Of a stretch of 53,987 bases of DNA, positions 1 through 5,279 are shown one piece after another. Each line of letters opens with the position of its first letter. Position 1 is the first letter of the stretch. Under the pieces are notes generated by a model, which ran no database searches, had not been told where the DNA came from, and was given only the letters and a program-made list of their open reading frames with translations. The position numbers and the translations under genes are program-made. Origin of the DNA: a virus; the IMG/VR virus record IMGVR_UViG_3300046009_004608, positions 1 through 53,987 of that record; one strand, given 5' to 3'.

Positions 1-117
1 GCCATGGTTGCCGATGGTGATGAGGAGCGTTTCAAGAGGATGCTGAAAAGTCTTAAAGAAATGATCGAGGCTCAGGCAAGGGACTTTGCAAAAGAGGAGC
101 GCCAGTGGTTGAACTAA
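1..117 (+). CDS. C-terminal part of small helical protein, duplicate of the window end
   Basis: This is the last 38 codons plus stop of the gene that starts at 53696. It reads in frame from base 1 (A-M-V-A-D-G-D) to a TAA at 115-117. It is present only because the contig ends overlap, so it should be merged with the right-end copy. The downstream resolvase gene starts inside it at a GTG (105), overlapping by 13 bases, so the two are translationally linked. Function unknown. Confidence 0.85.
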   Translation, partial: AMVADGDEERFKRMLKSLKEMIEAQARDFAKEERQWLN

Positions 118-126
118 CGCTGCCAT
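1..126. repeat. Terminal direct repeat, left copy
   Basis: These 126 bases are identical to positions 53861-53986. Base 127 is g here, while the last window base, 53987, is t. An overlap of this length at the ends of an assembled contig usually means a circular assembly graph, which fits a circularly permuted or circularised phage genome of about 53,860 bp. It could instead be a genuine short terminal repeat, but it cuts through a coding region and looks like an assembly overlap. Confidence 0.9.
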
Positions 127-476
127 GGCCACCATCAGTAAATCATTACTGGAGGTCTTACCGGGGAATGGTGGTGATCAGTGAGGCCGGCAGGAAGTAT
201 CGGAAAGCTGTTGGCGAGCAAGTATTTTTGCAAAGCCGCGGCAAGTCCACGGTCGGGCCGGTAAAGGTGGTGATTGAAGCCTATCGGCCGGATAACCGCC
301 GCAGGGATTTGGACAATTTATTAAAGGCAGTTCTTGATTCGCTGGGTCATGCCGGTATTTACATTGATGACTCATTGATTGTGGATCTAAGAATTTATTG
401 GGCCGAGAGCATCGGCGGGATGTTGAAAATAAAAGTAGAGGAATTAGATGGCCAGAAGAGAAGCGTGGGCAATTAA
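105..476 (+). CDS. rusA: RusA-like Holliday junction resolvase
   Basis: This 123-residue protein belongs to the RusA family of phage endonucleases that resolve four-way DNA junctions made during recombination and replication, clearing DNA for packaging. The N-terminal LPWPPSVNHYW segment is the usual family start. The metal-binding core is DLDN (D68, D70) followed by K74, D78 and a DD pair at 88-89, matching the essential acidic residues of E. coli RusA. Length is normal for the family. The start is GTG within the end of the preceding gene. It sits in the early region after the helicase operon, so it is probably expressed with replication genes. Family assignment is firm; activity is inferred. 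Confidence 0.93.
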   Translation: MVELTLPWPPSVNHYWRSYRGMVVISEAGRKYRKAVGEQVFLQSRGKSTVGPVKVVIEAYRPDNRRRDLDNLLKAVLDSLGHAGIYIDDSLIVDLRIYWAESIGGMLKIKVEELDGQKRSVGN

Positions 477-651
477 AACGAAGCGAGAGTACTTTGTGAA
501 TTACCCGCCAAGAGAGTATTGGGAAGCCGACAGGACGATGTTATTCAGAACCCGGCGGCAGGCGCAGGCGTGGTTAAAAGAGAATCAGTTTTGGGCCCTG
601 AAAGGGGAAGTTGTGAAAGTAATAGTCACTGTGAAGGAGTACGGAACATGA
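448..651 (+). CDS. Small hypothetical early protein (67 aa)
   Basis: This basic, aromatic-rich small protein was not recognised. The start ATG lies inside the end of rusA, with AGAGGA a few bases upstream as ribosome site, and its stop overlaps the next ATG (ATGA). Residues 1-40 are rich in Arg, Tyr and Trp; the C-terminal half (WALKGEVVKVIVTV) looks like beta strand. This could be a small nucleic-acid-binding or host-modifying protein, but nothing in the sequence proves that. Translational coupling on both sides makes the gene itself credible. Confidence 0.7.
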   Translation: MARREAWAIKTKREYFVNYPPREYWEADRTMLFRTRRQAQAWLKENQFWALKGEVVKVIVTVKEYGT

Positions 652-767
652 ACGCAGAGATCTGGATGTCGATGGTCAAGGCATCACACGCAACTGATGT
701 TTGGATATTCGTAGTTTCAATGGTGGCAATTATCGGAGGGGTGTTATGGCTAGACAAAAGAAAGTAG
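648..767 (+). CDS. Tiny single-span membrane protein (39 aa)
   Basis: The start ATG at 648 overlaps the preceding stop (ATGA) and has GAAGGAG about 9 bases upstream. The product has a short polar N-terminus, one hydrophobic segment at about residues 17-35 (WIFVVSMVAIIGGVLWL) and a basic end, DKRK. This is the plan of a small inner-membrane protein with a cytoplasmic positive tail. Function unknown; it is one of several envelope-directed small genes in this early stretch. A longer reading from 519 exists in the same frame but ignores the good ribosome site. Confidence 0.65.
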   Translation: MNAEIWMSMVKASHATDVWIFVVSMVAIIGGVLWLDKRK

Positions 768-925
768 AGGAGCCGGGATTGCTGGATCTGTACGCAGGGT
801 TTGCCTTGGCTGGATTGGTGGGTCGGGCAGATGTAATGGAACCACCATCCTCATTAGCAAAAGATGCGTTTGAGATAGCGAAAGCGATGTTAGAGCGAAG
901 AGAAGAGGAGTTAAAAAATGACTGA
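746..925 (+). CDS. Small hypothetical early protein (59 aa)
   Basis: The start ATG at 746 is preceded by a strong GGAGGGG, and it overlaps the end of the small membrane gene by 22 bases. The product is helical, with a DLYAGFALAGL segment near the N-terminus. That segment resembles a type of small early protein common in phages and prophages, usually with a short segment like D-Y-F-A-A, whose role is not known. The C-terminal 25 residues are charged and probably helical (EIAKAMLERREEEL). It overlaps the next gene by 8 bases. An in-frame extension to 701 is unlikely. Confidence 0.7.
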   Translation: MARQKKVEEPGLLDLYAGFALAGLVGRADVMEPPSSLAKDAFEIAKAMLERREEELKND

Positions 926-1247
926 AAGAGACCCGCACGATGCAGTTGATTACATTTTTGATAACGCAAAGCTATACGCAAAGGCAAAAGCGGAGCGAGT
1001 GTATTTGGAAGAGTTTCGGAAATCTCAAAAAGCATTGCTGATGAAACGAAGCCTTGAGGAATCTATCGGGGCACAAGAGCGAGAGGCGTATGCCCATGAG
1101 GACTACCGGAAGCTAATTAAAGGTTTGCAGGCGGCAGTTGAGATGGAAGAGCGGTTGCGCTGGGAGTTAGTCGCTGCACAGACACGGGTCGAGATTTGGC
1201 GAACCGAGCAGGCCAACCTTAGAGCCGAGGGCAGGGTAACGATTTAA
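918..1247 (+). CDS. Coiled-coil early phage protein of unknown function (109 aa)
   Basis: This helical, charged protein has the pattern RVYLEEFRKSQKALLM, then GAQEREAYAH, then EERLRWELVAAQTRVEIWRT. It resembles a protein kind found widely in early or recombination regions of Gram-negative phages, for which I know no proven function. No catalytic motif is visible. The gene is followed without a gap by the next ATG at 1248, so the two are probably co-translated. The whole chain looks like two long helices, suggesting oligomerisation. Confidence 0.78.
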   Translation: MTERDPHDAVDYIFDNAKLYAKAKAERVYLEEFRKSQKALLMKRSLEESIGAQEREAYAHEDYRKLIKGLQAAVEMEERLRWELVAAQTRVEIWRTEQANLRAEGRVTI

Positions 1248-1478
1248 ATGACACCGGAGATCGTGGAAGGGGACTGGGTATTGATCTGCGAGACCAATGA
1301 AAAAGGAGTGGTCGAGGCGGTATTCGATAAGGGGGAGCGGTTTCTAGTGGTGGTCGAGGGCGATAACGAGTGGCCGCACCCAAAAAGATTCCATGTGATG
1401 GTCGAAAAGATAAGACGGATTCGTACACCGAAACCGAAAAAGCAAGAAGTTAAGTGGCATCAAATAACTTTATTGTGA
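1248..1478 (+). CDS. Small hypothetical protein with SH3-like beta pattern (76 aa)
   Basis: The start ATG follows directly on the preceding TAA. The first 50 residues alternate as short strands (GDWVLICETNEKGVVEAVF, then RFLVVVEG), as in small SH3-like or KOW-like barrels. The tail is strongly basic (RIRTPKPKKQEVK). This could be a nucleic-acid-binding adaptor, but this is inference from composition only. No family was recognised. Confidence 0.65.
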   Translation: MTPEIVEGDWVLICETNEKGVVEAVFDKGERFLVVVEGDNEWPHPKRFHVMVEKIRRIRTPKPKKQEVKWHQITLL

Positions 1479-1485
1479 GGAGATT

Positions 1486-1692
1486 ATGAACGGACATCCA
1501 TTAATTGAGTGGAAGAAATTTAAGGCTTGGTGTAAGTCAGCATGGGCCGAGTCGCTTGGTATTGTGATTGCGCTGGTGCTTGGGATGCTGATAGGCGTCT
1601 TATACAGACAGACGGACATTACCGAAGACTGTCGATATTCAGGATCATTTCGGGTGGGCACACAAGCATTTAATTGTCAGCGGAGAATGTAA
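1486..1692 (+). CDS. Small membrane protein with one span and cysteine-bearing tail (68 aa)
   Basis: GAGGAG lies 5 bases before the ATG. Residues 1-22 are polar with tryptophans. Residues 23-41 form one hydrophobic span (LGIVIALVLGMLIGVLY). The tail contains two cysteines (EDC and FNC), which could form a disulfide if the tail is periplasmic. It overlaps the secreted Rap1a-like gene by one base, so the two envelope proteins are probably made together. Function unknown. Confidence 0.7.
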   Translation: MNGHPLIEWKKFKAWCKSAWAESLGIVIALVLGMLIGVLYRQTDITEDCRYSGSFRVGTQAFNCQRRM

Positions 1693-2027
1693 TGAAAAAA
1701 TTTATTTTTGTATTGCTAATGATTCCCGCTGTGGCCCGAGCAGAATTTTGGACAGGAAATAATCTGTACGACAGGCTAACAAGTAGTGAGGCGGGTGAGC
1801 GAATACAGGCCTTGGGATATGTCATGGGCGTCTACGATGTTGCTGTCCATTTGTTTTTCTGCCCACCCGGATCGGAGACAACCATTACCGCCGGACAGAT
1901 CAGGGATATGGCTAGAAATTGGCTAGCAAATAACCCCCACCGCAGAAACGAATCAGCAGAAAAGCTGGTGACCGAGGCATTCAAACAAGTGTGGCCGTGC
2001 AGAAACCGCGGAGGCACAAGACTATGA
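1692..2027 (+). CDS. Secreted Rap1a/Tai-like immunity-fold protein
   Basis: The 111-residue product starts with a clear Sec signal peptide (MKKFIFVLLMIPAVARA, likely cut after ARA). The mature part shows the pattern of the Rap1a immunity-protein family: FWTGN-LYDRL, ALGYVMGVYD, FC-P, TAGQIRDMARNWL, NNPHRR and a final WPC. C57 and C103 are placed to form the expected disulfide. Rap1a-type proteins bind and block periplasmic amidase effectors of type VI secretion. Phage versions are known as hypothetical proteins, and their job is unproved; shielding the infected cell or altering cell-wall hydrolysis are possibilities. The start at 1692 overlaps the previous stop, and the end overlaps the next ATG (ATGA). 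Confidence 0.75.
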   Translation: MKKFIFVLLMIPAVARAEFWTGNNLYDRLTSSEAGERIQALGYVMGVYDVAVHLFFCPPGSETTITAGQIRDMARNWLANNPHRRNESAEKLVTEAFKQVWPCRNRGGTRL

Positions 2028-2227
2028 AAATCGTTCTTTATGGTTCCATGATTGCGGTGGCATGGTTGCTGGCTGACCATCAAATCGATAAGGCCCATGC
2101 GGAGGGTTTTAAATTGGGAATGAACTACGCCTTAAAGGCTGACCCCCCATCGGAGGAGCTGGAGCTGCGGTGTGCTGGGCTTTGGGTCGGTGAGCAAAAT
2201 AAAAAGTGGTTTAACAAAAACAAGTGA
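2024..2227 (+). CDS. Small secreted or membrane-anchored protein (67 aa)
   Basis: GGAGG sits upstream of the ATG, which overlaps the previous stop. The N-terminus is hydrophobic (MKIVLYGSMIAVAWLLA) followed by DHQIDKAHAEGF, a typical signal or anchor region with a possible AHA cleavage site. The later part, ELELRCAGLWVGEQNKKWF, matches a pattern common in small phage proteins of unknown role. It forms a group of envelope proteins with the genes at 1486 and 1692. It overlaps the next gene by 4 bases (GTGA). Confidence 0.7.
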   Translation: MKIVLYGSMIAVAWLLADHQIDKAHAEGFKLGMNYALKADPPSEELELRCAGLWVGEQNKKWFNKNK

Positions 2228-2523
2228 CCCATTACCGGAATAAAACCCTTTTGGAGGTCGTCAGATCCTCTCCCTGCCAATCCTGCGGCCGGGAGGATGG
2301 AACGGTGGTGGCGGCCCACTCAAACCAGCTACGGGACGGAAAAGGACGCTCAATCAAGGCCCACGACTACCGGATAGCCGCTCTCTGTCATCGATGCCAC
2401 ATGGAGCTTGATCAGGGAGCCTCCCTAAACAGGGAGGAGCGTCATGAGCTGTGGGAGGAAGCCCACCGCAAGACCATCGGTTGGCTGTTCGAGCAGGGAC
2501 ACATCAAGATAATACCCGACTAA
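2224..2523 (+). CDS. Zinc-binding HNH-like protein of YbcO/DUF1364 type
   Basis: The GTG start overlaps the previous stop. The 99-residue product has CQSC (residues 17-20), AAHSNQ, then ALCHRCHMELDQG, a four-cysteine zinc site with conserved histidines. This layout resembles the lambdoid YbcO/Rap-type DUF1364 nucleases that act with recombination proteins on branched DNA. With RusA upstream, a role in processing recombination intermediates is reasonable. The HNH catalytic histidine would be the one in AAHSNQ. Family placement is by motif only. Confidence 0.72.
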   Translation: MTHYRNKTLLEVVRSSPCQSCGREDGTVVAAHSNQLRDGKGRSIKAHDYRIAALCHRCHMELDQGASLNREERHELWEEAHRKTIGWLFEQGHIKIIPD

Positions 2524-2547
2524 AACTTAGGGGGTATTCAAAAAAAA

Positions 2548-2611
2548 TTGAAAAAGAGCTTGCAAGAGAATCTAACTTGAAATTACACTCTCCTTACGGT
2601 CGCAGTGACCG
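2548..2611 (+). promoter_or_regulatory. Candidate early promoter and leader hairpin
   Basis: In the 108-base gap there are two possible sigma70-type pairs: TTGAAA (2548-2553), 17 bases, TCTAAC; or TTGCAA (2560-2565), 18 bases, TACACT. The downstream stretch TAACTTGAAATTACACT closely resembles TAACTTAGAATTACATT in the gap near 3439, suggesting a shared promoter type. A small hairpin follows, CGGTC (2597-2601) with GACCG (2607-2611). The leader then carries AAAGGAAAGCGAA just before the ATG at 2632. Confidence 0.5.
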
Positions 2612-2631
2612 GACAGCGAAAGGAAAGCGAA

Positions 2632-2928
2632 ATGAAAACCGTAGACATCCAACTGACCCAGATCGACGAACTCGGCACTCTGCTGGCCACCATCGCAGAT
2701 CTGACCGCCAAGGCTGACGCAATCAAGGACGAGCTCAAGGATGCAGCCACCGCTCCCGGCGGCTCCAAGGTCTTTGAGGGCAATCTCTTCAAGGCTACCG
2801 TTATCGAGTCCAACCGGTCCACGGTTGATTACAAGGCAATCATGGCCAAGTACAAGATCCCCGCTGAGGTCGTTGCCGAGCACACCAAGACGACCGCAGT
2901 GTTTTCTGTCAAAACCACCGCACGATAA
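2632..2928 (+). CDS. Hypothetical early protein, helical (98 aa)
   Basis: The ATG at 2632 follows AAAGGAAAGCGAA and is the first gene after a likely promoter. Residues 1-45 form a heptad-like helix (IDELGTLLATIADLTAKADAIKDELK). The second half (VFEGNLFKATVIESNRSTVDY, then AIMAKYKIPAEVVAEHT) alternates strand and helix. Similar proteins occur near single-strand annealing or nuclease genes in other phages, but I do not know a function. It is 10 bases upstream of the metallopeptidase-like gene. Base composition is GC-richer than its neighbours. Confidence 0.75.
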   Translation: MKTVDIQLTQIDELGTLLATIADLTAKADAIKDELKDAATAPGGSKVFEGNLFKATVIESNRSTVDYKAIMAKYKIPAEVVAEHTKTTAVFSVKTTAR

Positions 2929-2938
2929 GGAGACAGCC

Positions 2939-3382
2939 GTGAGAACAGAAATCTACGGTGAGCTGGTCTCCCCCCGCCCGGTCTACCAGCCGGTGCGGCG
3001 CCGGGAGCGTGATACCCAGCGCAGCAAGGTCTACGCTTGGGAGCGTTCCGAGTTTGGCTGGGATAAGGAGGTCATGAGCCTTGAGCAGTGCCAAGCCTTG
3101 GCCCGATCAATCCGACCCGGAGTTTGGGCTGGAGATGGTTGCGGCCGCCGGGCTGCCTGCGCCGTCCCTCAGGAAAACGTCATCAAGCTGCCCAAGTGGG
3201 CCCGGACCAAGTGGGTGGTGCTTCATGAAGTGGCTCATCTGATCGCTTGGGATGGCCGCAGAGCTGCCCACGGCCGAGAGTTTATGGCTGAGTACCTAGA
3301 CCTGCTGGCGACCCATTACAAGCGGGATAAGGACCTGCTTTGGGCCTCGGCTCTGGCGGCCGGTCTGAGGGTGGGCTACTAG
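2939..3382 (+). CDS. HExxH metallopeptidase-like protein (147 aa)
   Basis: AAGGAGA precedes the GTG start. The centre contains WVVLHEVAHLIAW, a zinc-protease HExxH motif, followed by AAHGREFMAEYLDLL, whose histidine (HEVAH-x11-H) could be the third ligand. The layout resembles small SprT-like or TIGR04338-type metallohydrolases found in phages and actinobacteria. The N-terminal third is basic and probably disordered. Substrate unknown; candidates are host regulatory proteins or DNA-bound proteins. It is the last gene before a hairpin and a second promoter. Confidence 0.78.
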   Translation: MRTEIYGELVSPRPVYQPVRRRERDTQRSKVYAWERSEFGWDKEVMSLEQCQALARSIRPGVWAGDGCGRRAACAVPQENVIKLPKWARTKWVVLHEVAHLIAWDGRRAAHGREFMAEYLDLLATHYKRDKDLLWASALAAGLRVGY

Positions 3383-3387
3383 GGGTG

Positions 3388-3405
3388 GGGGGTAGGGTTA
3401 CCCCC
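3388..3405 (+). terminator. Hairpin after the metallopeptidase gene, possible terminator
   Basis: GGGGGTA (3388-3394) pairs with TACCCCC (3399-3405) over a four-base loop. It lies just past the TAG stop. What follows is TATAAAAATATTG rather than a clean T run, so it may be a weak terminator or an RNA 3-prime stabiliser. It sits directly upstream of the next candidate promoter, a usual place to end one transcript and start another. Confidence 0.5.
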
Positions 3406-3419
3406 TATAAAAATATTGT

Positions 3420-3469
3420 TTGACTTCTGGGAAGTGTGTAACTTAGAATTACATTACTGCATCAAGCAG
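3420..3469 (+). promoter_or_regulatory. Candidate sigma70-type early promoter and leader
   Basis: TTGACT (3420-3425) is followed after 18 bases by TAGAAT (3444-3449), close to the sigma70 consensus. The segment TAACTTAGAATTACATT resembles the gap before the 2632 gene. A small hairpin follows, CTGC (3457-3460) with GCAG (3466-3469). The leader then contains AAAGCGAATAGAAAGCGAG before the ATG at 3505, the same AGCGAA wording seen before other early genes. Confidence 0.6.
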
Positions 3470-3504
3470 GTAACCCAAAAGCGAATAGAAAGCGAGAAAC
3501 AAAA

Positions 3505-3756
3505 ATGAATTTAGTCAAGGTAACCAAAGTCTCAGCAGGTCGATACAACATCGACGTAAATGGTCTGTCGTTTTTCCTCGAAGACTCTCATCCCGAATAT
3601 TGTGGCTGCGCGAGAGTCGAGTCGTGGGTTCTCTGGAACGCAAACGATTTAGAAATCATGCGGTTCGATACAAAAAAATACGCAATCCAAGCGTTCAAAG
3701 ATTGGACACCAGAATTGATTGCTGAAATGGGTAATCGCAAATATTTCGGTTATTGA
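3505..3756 (+). CDS. Hypothetical early protein (83 aa)
   Basis: This is the first gene after a good promoter. The product begins with a strand-rich part (VTKVSAGRYNIDVNGLSFFLE), then a CGCARVESW segment and a helical end. No family was recognised. Codon use is more AT-rich than the flanking genes, as is the next gene. A small host-takeover protein is possible from the position, but that is inference. Confidence 0.7.
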   Translation: MNLVKVTKVSAGRYNIDVNGLSFFLEDSHPEYCGCARVESWVLWNANDLEIMRFDTKKYAIQAFKDWTPELIAEMGNRKYFGY

Positions 3757-3790
3757 TCAACAGCGCTTAAACCATATTAAGGAGATAAAA

Positions 3791-3994
3791 ATGAAAAAAG
3801 TTTATGAGGTTTATGTTTACGAAGATCGCGGATGCTTTGTTGCTGAAACACCCGCAATTTGTATCAACACCAACATAAAAGAGCTTCAGGGCACCCCGGT
3901 AGAGTTTTATGACAATTCCCGTAATGGTGTTATCCAGCAGGTTTTAAAAGAGCTGAAGGCAAGAGGCCATAGCGGTGTTTTACGGGTTATGTAA
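3791..3994 (+). CDS. Hypothetical early protein (67 aa)
   Basis: AAGGAGA lies just before the ATG at 3791, so this start is chosen over an in-frame upstream start at 3719 that would overlap the previous gene. The product alternates strands (KVYEVYVYEDRGCFVAE) and a helix (GVIQQVLKELKARG). No known family was recognised. It is followed after 5 bases by a compact GC hairpin that may end the small early transcript. Confidence 0.68.
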   Translation: MKKVYEVYVYEDRGCFVAETPAICINTNIKELQGTPVEFYDNSRNGVIQQVLKELKARGHSGVLRVM

Positions 3995-3999
3995 TTAAC

Positions 4000-4013
4000 G
4001 GGGCTTCGGCCCC
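4000..4013 (+). terminator. GGGGC-TTCG-GCCCC hairpin, possible terminator or attenuator
   Basis: A five-base-pair GC stem is closed by the very stable TTCG tetraloop, followed by only TTT. It lies in the 34-base gap between two genes, with AGGAGA for the next gene following right after. The short T run suggests partial termination or RNA stabilisation rather than a full stop. Confidence 0.6.
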
Positions 4014-4028
4014 TTTCAGGAGACAATA

Positions 4029-4277
4029 ATGGAAGACCAAAACGCAGAACCAAAACGGATTGATCCGGAGCACGATGCGGTCATCACAAACGAGGTGGAG
4101 CAAATGCAGACCGTGCTGTACGTTTGGGATTCTCCAAACGAGATCAACATGAGCTATTCGCTCTATGATTTAGAGGACGGCAGCGTCTTAAAAAAAGCTG
4201 TCATCTACCTATCAACCGAGGAGGCCTCTGCTCTGGTGGATCTGCTGCAAAAGGCTTTAGTCCGGCAGGGAGACTAA
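4029..4277 (+). CDS. Hypothetical early protein (82 aa)
   Basis: CAGGAGA precedes the ATG. The product is acidic at the start. It then has a TVLYVWDSPNEINMSYSLYD segment and a helical end rich in Leu and Ala (EEASALVDLLQKAL). No family is recognised. The stop is one base before the next ATG, so it is the first gene of a tight run of four. Confidence 0.68.
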   Translation: MEDQNAEPKRIDPEHDAVITNEVEQMQTVLYVWDSPNEINMSYSLYDLEDGSVLKKAVIYLSTEEASALVDLLQKALVRQGD

Positions 4278-4278
4278 T

Positions 4279-4446
4279 ATGGCACTAGGATGGGTAGTAG
4301 TTAAATTCAACAAGAACGCAACCCCCGGGTTACCGGTTCCCACGGTAGCGTGGTTCGAGGAGAAGTTCGAGGCGCAGGAAGAGGCTGAGAGGCTTAACGA
4401 AACCGCCCCCGAGGGGGTCTTTTATGGATGGGAGAAAAACAGATGA
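4279..4446 (+). CDS. Short hypothetical protein (55 aa)
   Basis: ATG at 4279 to TGA at 4444-4446 gives a 55-residue product beginning M-A-L-G-W-V-V-V-K-F. It has a Pro-rich turn (TPGLPVPTVAWFEE), an acidic helix (AQEEAERL) and ends GVFYGWEKNR. The pattern, a short strand then FEEKFEAQEEAERLNE, resembles small phage proteins of the type found next to early genes. It fills what would otherwise be a 150-base gap and is coupled to the next gene by an ATGA overlap. Confidence 0.68.
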   Translation: MALGWVVVKFNKNATPGLPVPTVAWFEEKFEAQEEAERLNETAPEGVFYGWEKNR

Positions 4447-4652
4447 CAGTCATTAAAATGCGCCGGCCGGTGGACTTTCACCAAGCCGCCAACACAATGG
4501 CTAACGGCCACCTCGGGGGCTTTGCTGAGTCCTTGGCGCTCACTTGGTTTCGGGCTGACTCCCTGAACCGGGAGAAGATCCAGTCAACTTGGCCAGAGCT
4601 TTTTATTACCGCCTTCGAACTATTTGAGAACCGAGACAGAAACCATGGATGA
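4443..4652 (+). CDS. Hypothetical protein (69 aa)
   Basis: The ATG at 4443 overlaps the upstream stop (ATGA), preferred to an in-frame start 15 bases upstream. The product is one helical domain: AANTMANGHLGGFAESLALTWFRADSLNREKI, ending in an acidic and aromatic part. Not recognised. It overlaps the following gene by 8 bases. Position in a tight early run is the main support. Confidence 0.66.
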   Translation: MTVIKMRRPVDFHQAANTMANGHLGGFAESLALTWFRADSLNREKIQSTWPELFITAFELFENRDRNHG

Positions 4653-4875
4653 GCTGACCGTGCATCCGGCCTATTGCGATTATCTTGCCCACTTGATCTC
4701 TAAGCACTTGAAAGCCAACGACTACAACCGACTGATCGACTCTGTCGGGAAGGTTCGGTTTGACTTGGGCAAGGACGGGAGTATGCTATCCACAACCAAG
4801 CGAATTACGGTGATTGATGTGCAGGGTAAGGCTTACACCATCACCATCGAAGAGGCTAAGAATAAGACAATTTAA
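4645..4875 (+). CDS. Hypothetical protein (76 aa)
   Basis: The ATG at 4645 is chosen over a TTG at 4624 because it gives a small overlap and a usual start. The product begins MDELTVHPAYC, has a helix (YLAHLISKHLKANDY) and ends in beta strands (TKRITVIDVQGKAYTITIEEA). Not recognised. It is the last gene before a cluster of short palindromes. Confidence 0.65.
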   Translation: MDELTVHPAYCDYLAHLISKHLKANDYNRLIDSVGKVRFDLGKDGSMLSTTKRITVIDVQGKAYTITIEEAKNKTI

Positions 4876-4879
4876 CCGA

Positions 4880-4910
4880 CGGTTAACCGGCCGTTAACGG
4901 TTGGCTAACC
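4880..4910. promoter_or_regulatory. Cluster of three short palindromes around GTTAAC
   Basis: In the 53-base gap two perfect 10-base palindromes follow one another, CGGTTAACCG (4880-4889) and CCGTTAACGG (4891-4900). They overlap a short inverted repeat, GGTT-GGCT-AACC (4899-4910). Dense palindromes immediately before a gene suggest an operator or other protein-binding site. No T run follows, so this is not a simple terminator. What binds is unknown. Confidence 0.45.
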
Positions 4911-4928
4911 GCCCGTTGAGAGGACAAA

Positions 4929-5123
4929 TTGAAGATAGATGACGGTAACAACTTGGGATCAAACGTAGCCCGCCTGACGATCCTGACTACCCAGCTCCAA
5001 AAGATGGCGGCTAACGGGGTAGACACGATAGGCATCCTGAGGGTCACGGTCCAGATGCAGGCCGAACTCGATCAGGTCCGGGCGTGGGTATTGCGGCAAG
5101 AAAGCAAGGAAGCAATGGCCTAA
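4929..5123 (+). CDS. Small helical protein upstream of terminase (64 aa)
   Basis: The start is TTG at 4929 with GAGAGGA four bases upstream. The product is almost entirely helical, with a heptad pattern (VARLTILTTQLQKMAANG, then ILRVTVQMQAELDQVRAWVLRQ). It may form a small coiled coil. Its place just before the structured segment and the terminase genes suggests a late or packaging-related role, but this is not shown. Not recognised. Confidence 0.62.
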   Translation: MKIDDGNNLGSNVARLTILTTQLQKMAANGVDTIGILRVTVQMQAELDQVRAWVLRQESKEAMA

Positions 5124-5129
5124 GACGCA

Positions 5130-5244
5130 TGGGTGCTGCCAACAGTCGTCCGGTCCCCACCGGGGTAGCACCCAGCCGCCTTGGGAGCCAGAACAAACGA
5201 ATTTTCGGCAACGTGGGTTCGGTTGTTGTACACAACTGGCTCCC
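5130..5244 (+). ncRNA. Two stacked stem-loop elements upstream of terS
   Basis: The 156-base gene-free gap holds two strong folds. Element 1 pairs 5130-5140 with 5164-5174 (11 pairs, one G-T) and has an inner stem, CCGGT 5150-5154 with ACCGG 5159-5163, around a CCCC loop. Element 2 pairs GGGAGCCAG (5183-5191) with CTGGCTCCC (5236-5244). It continues as 5192-5201 with 5218-5227 (one mismatch), leaving an eight-base bulge. This could be a structured leader RNA, a small RNA or the packaging recognition site next to the terminase genes. It is not a tRNA: it lacks a T arm and is too short. Confidence 0.6.
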
Positions 5245-5279
5245 GCCAGAGTAGCGAGAAGTAAAGAGAGGCCGTATCA

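Noticed and set aside
519-647. In-frame N-terminal extension of the 39-aa membrane protein
   Set aside because: It would overlap the 67-aa gene by over 120 bases, while the ATG at 648 has a good ribosome site and an ATGA overlap.
5183-5244. tRNA-like acceptor stem (GGGAGCC/GGCTCCC) upstream of terS
   Set aside because: Only 62 bases long, no T arm with TTC before the 3-prime strand, no CCA or clear anticodon arm. Kept as a structured element, not a tRNA.
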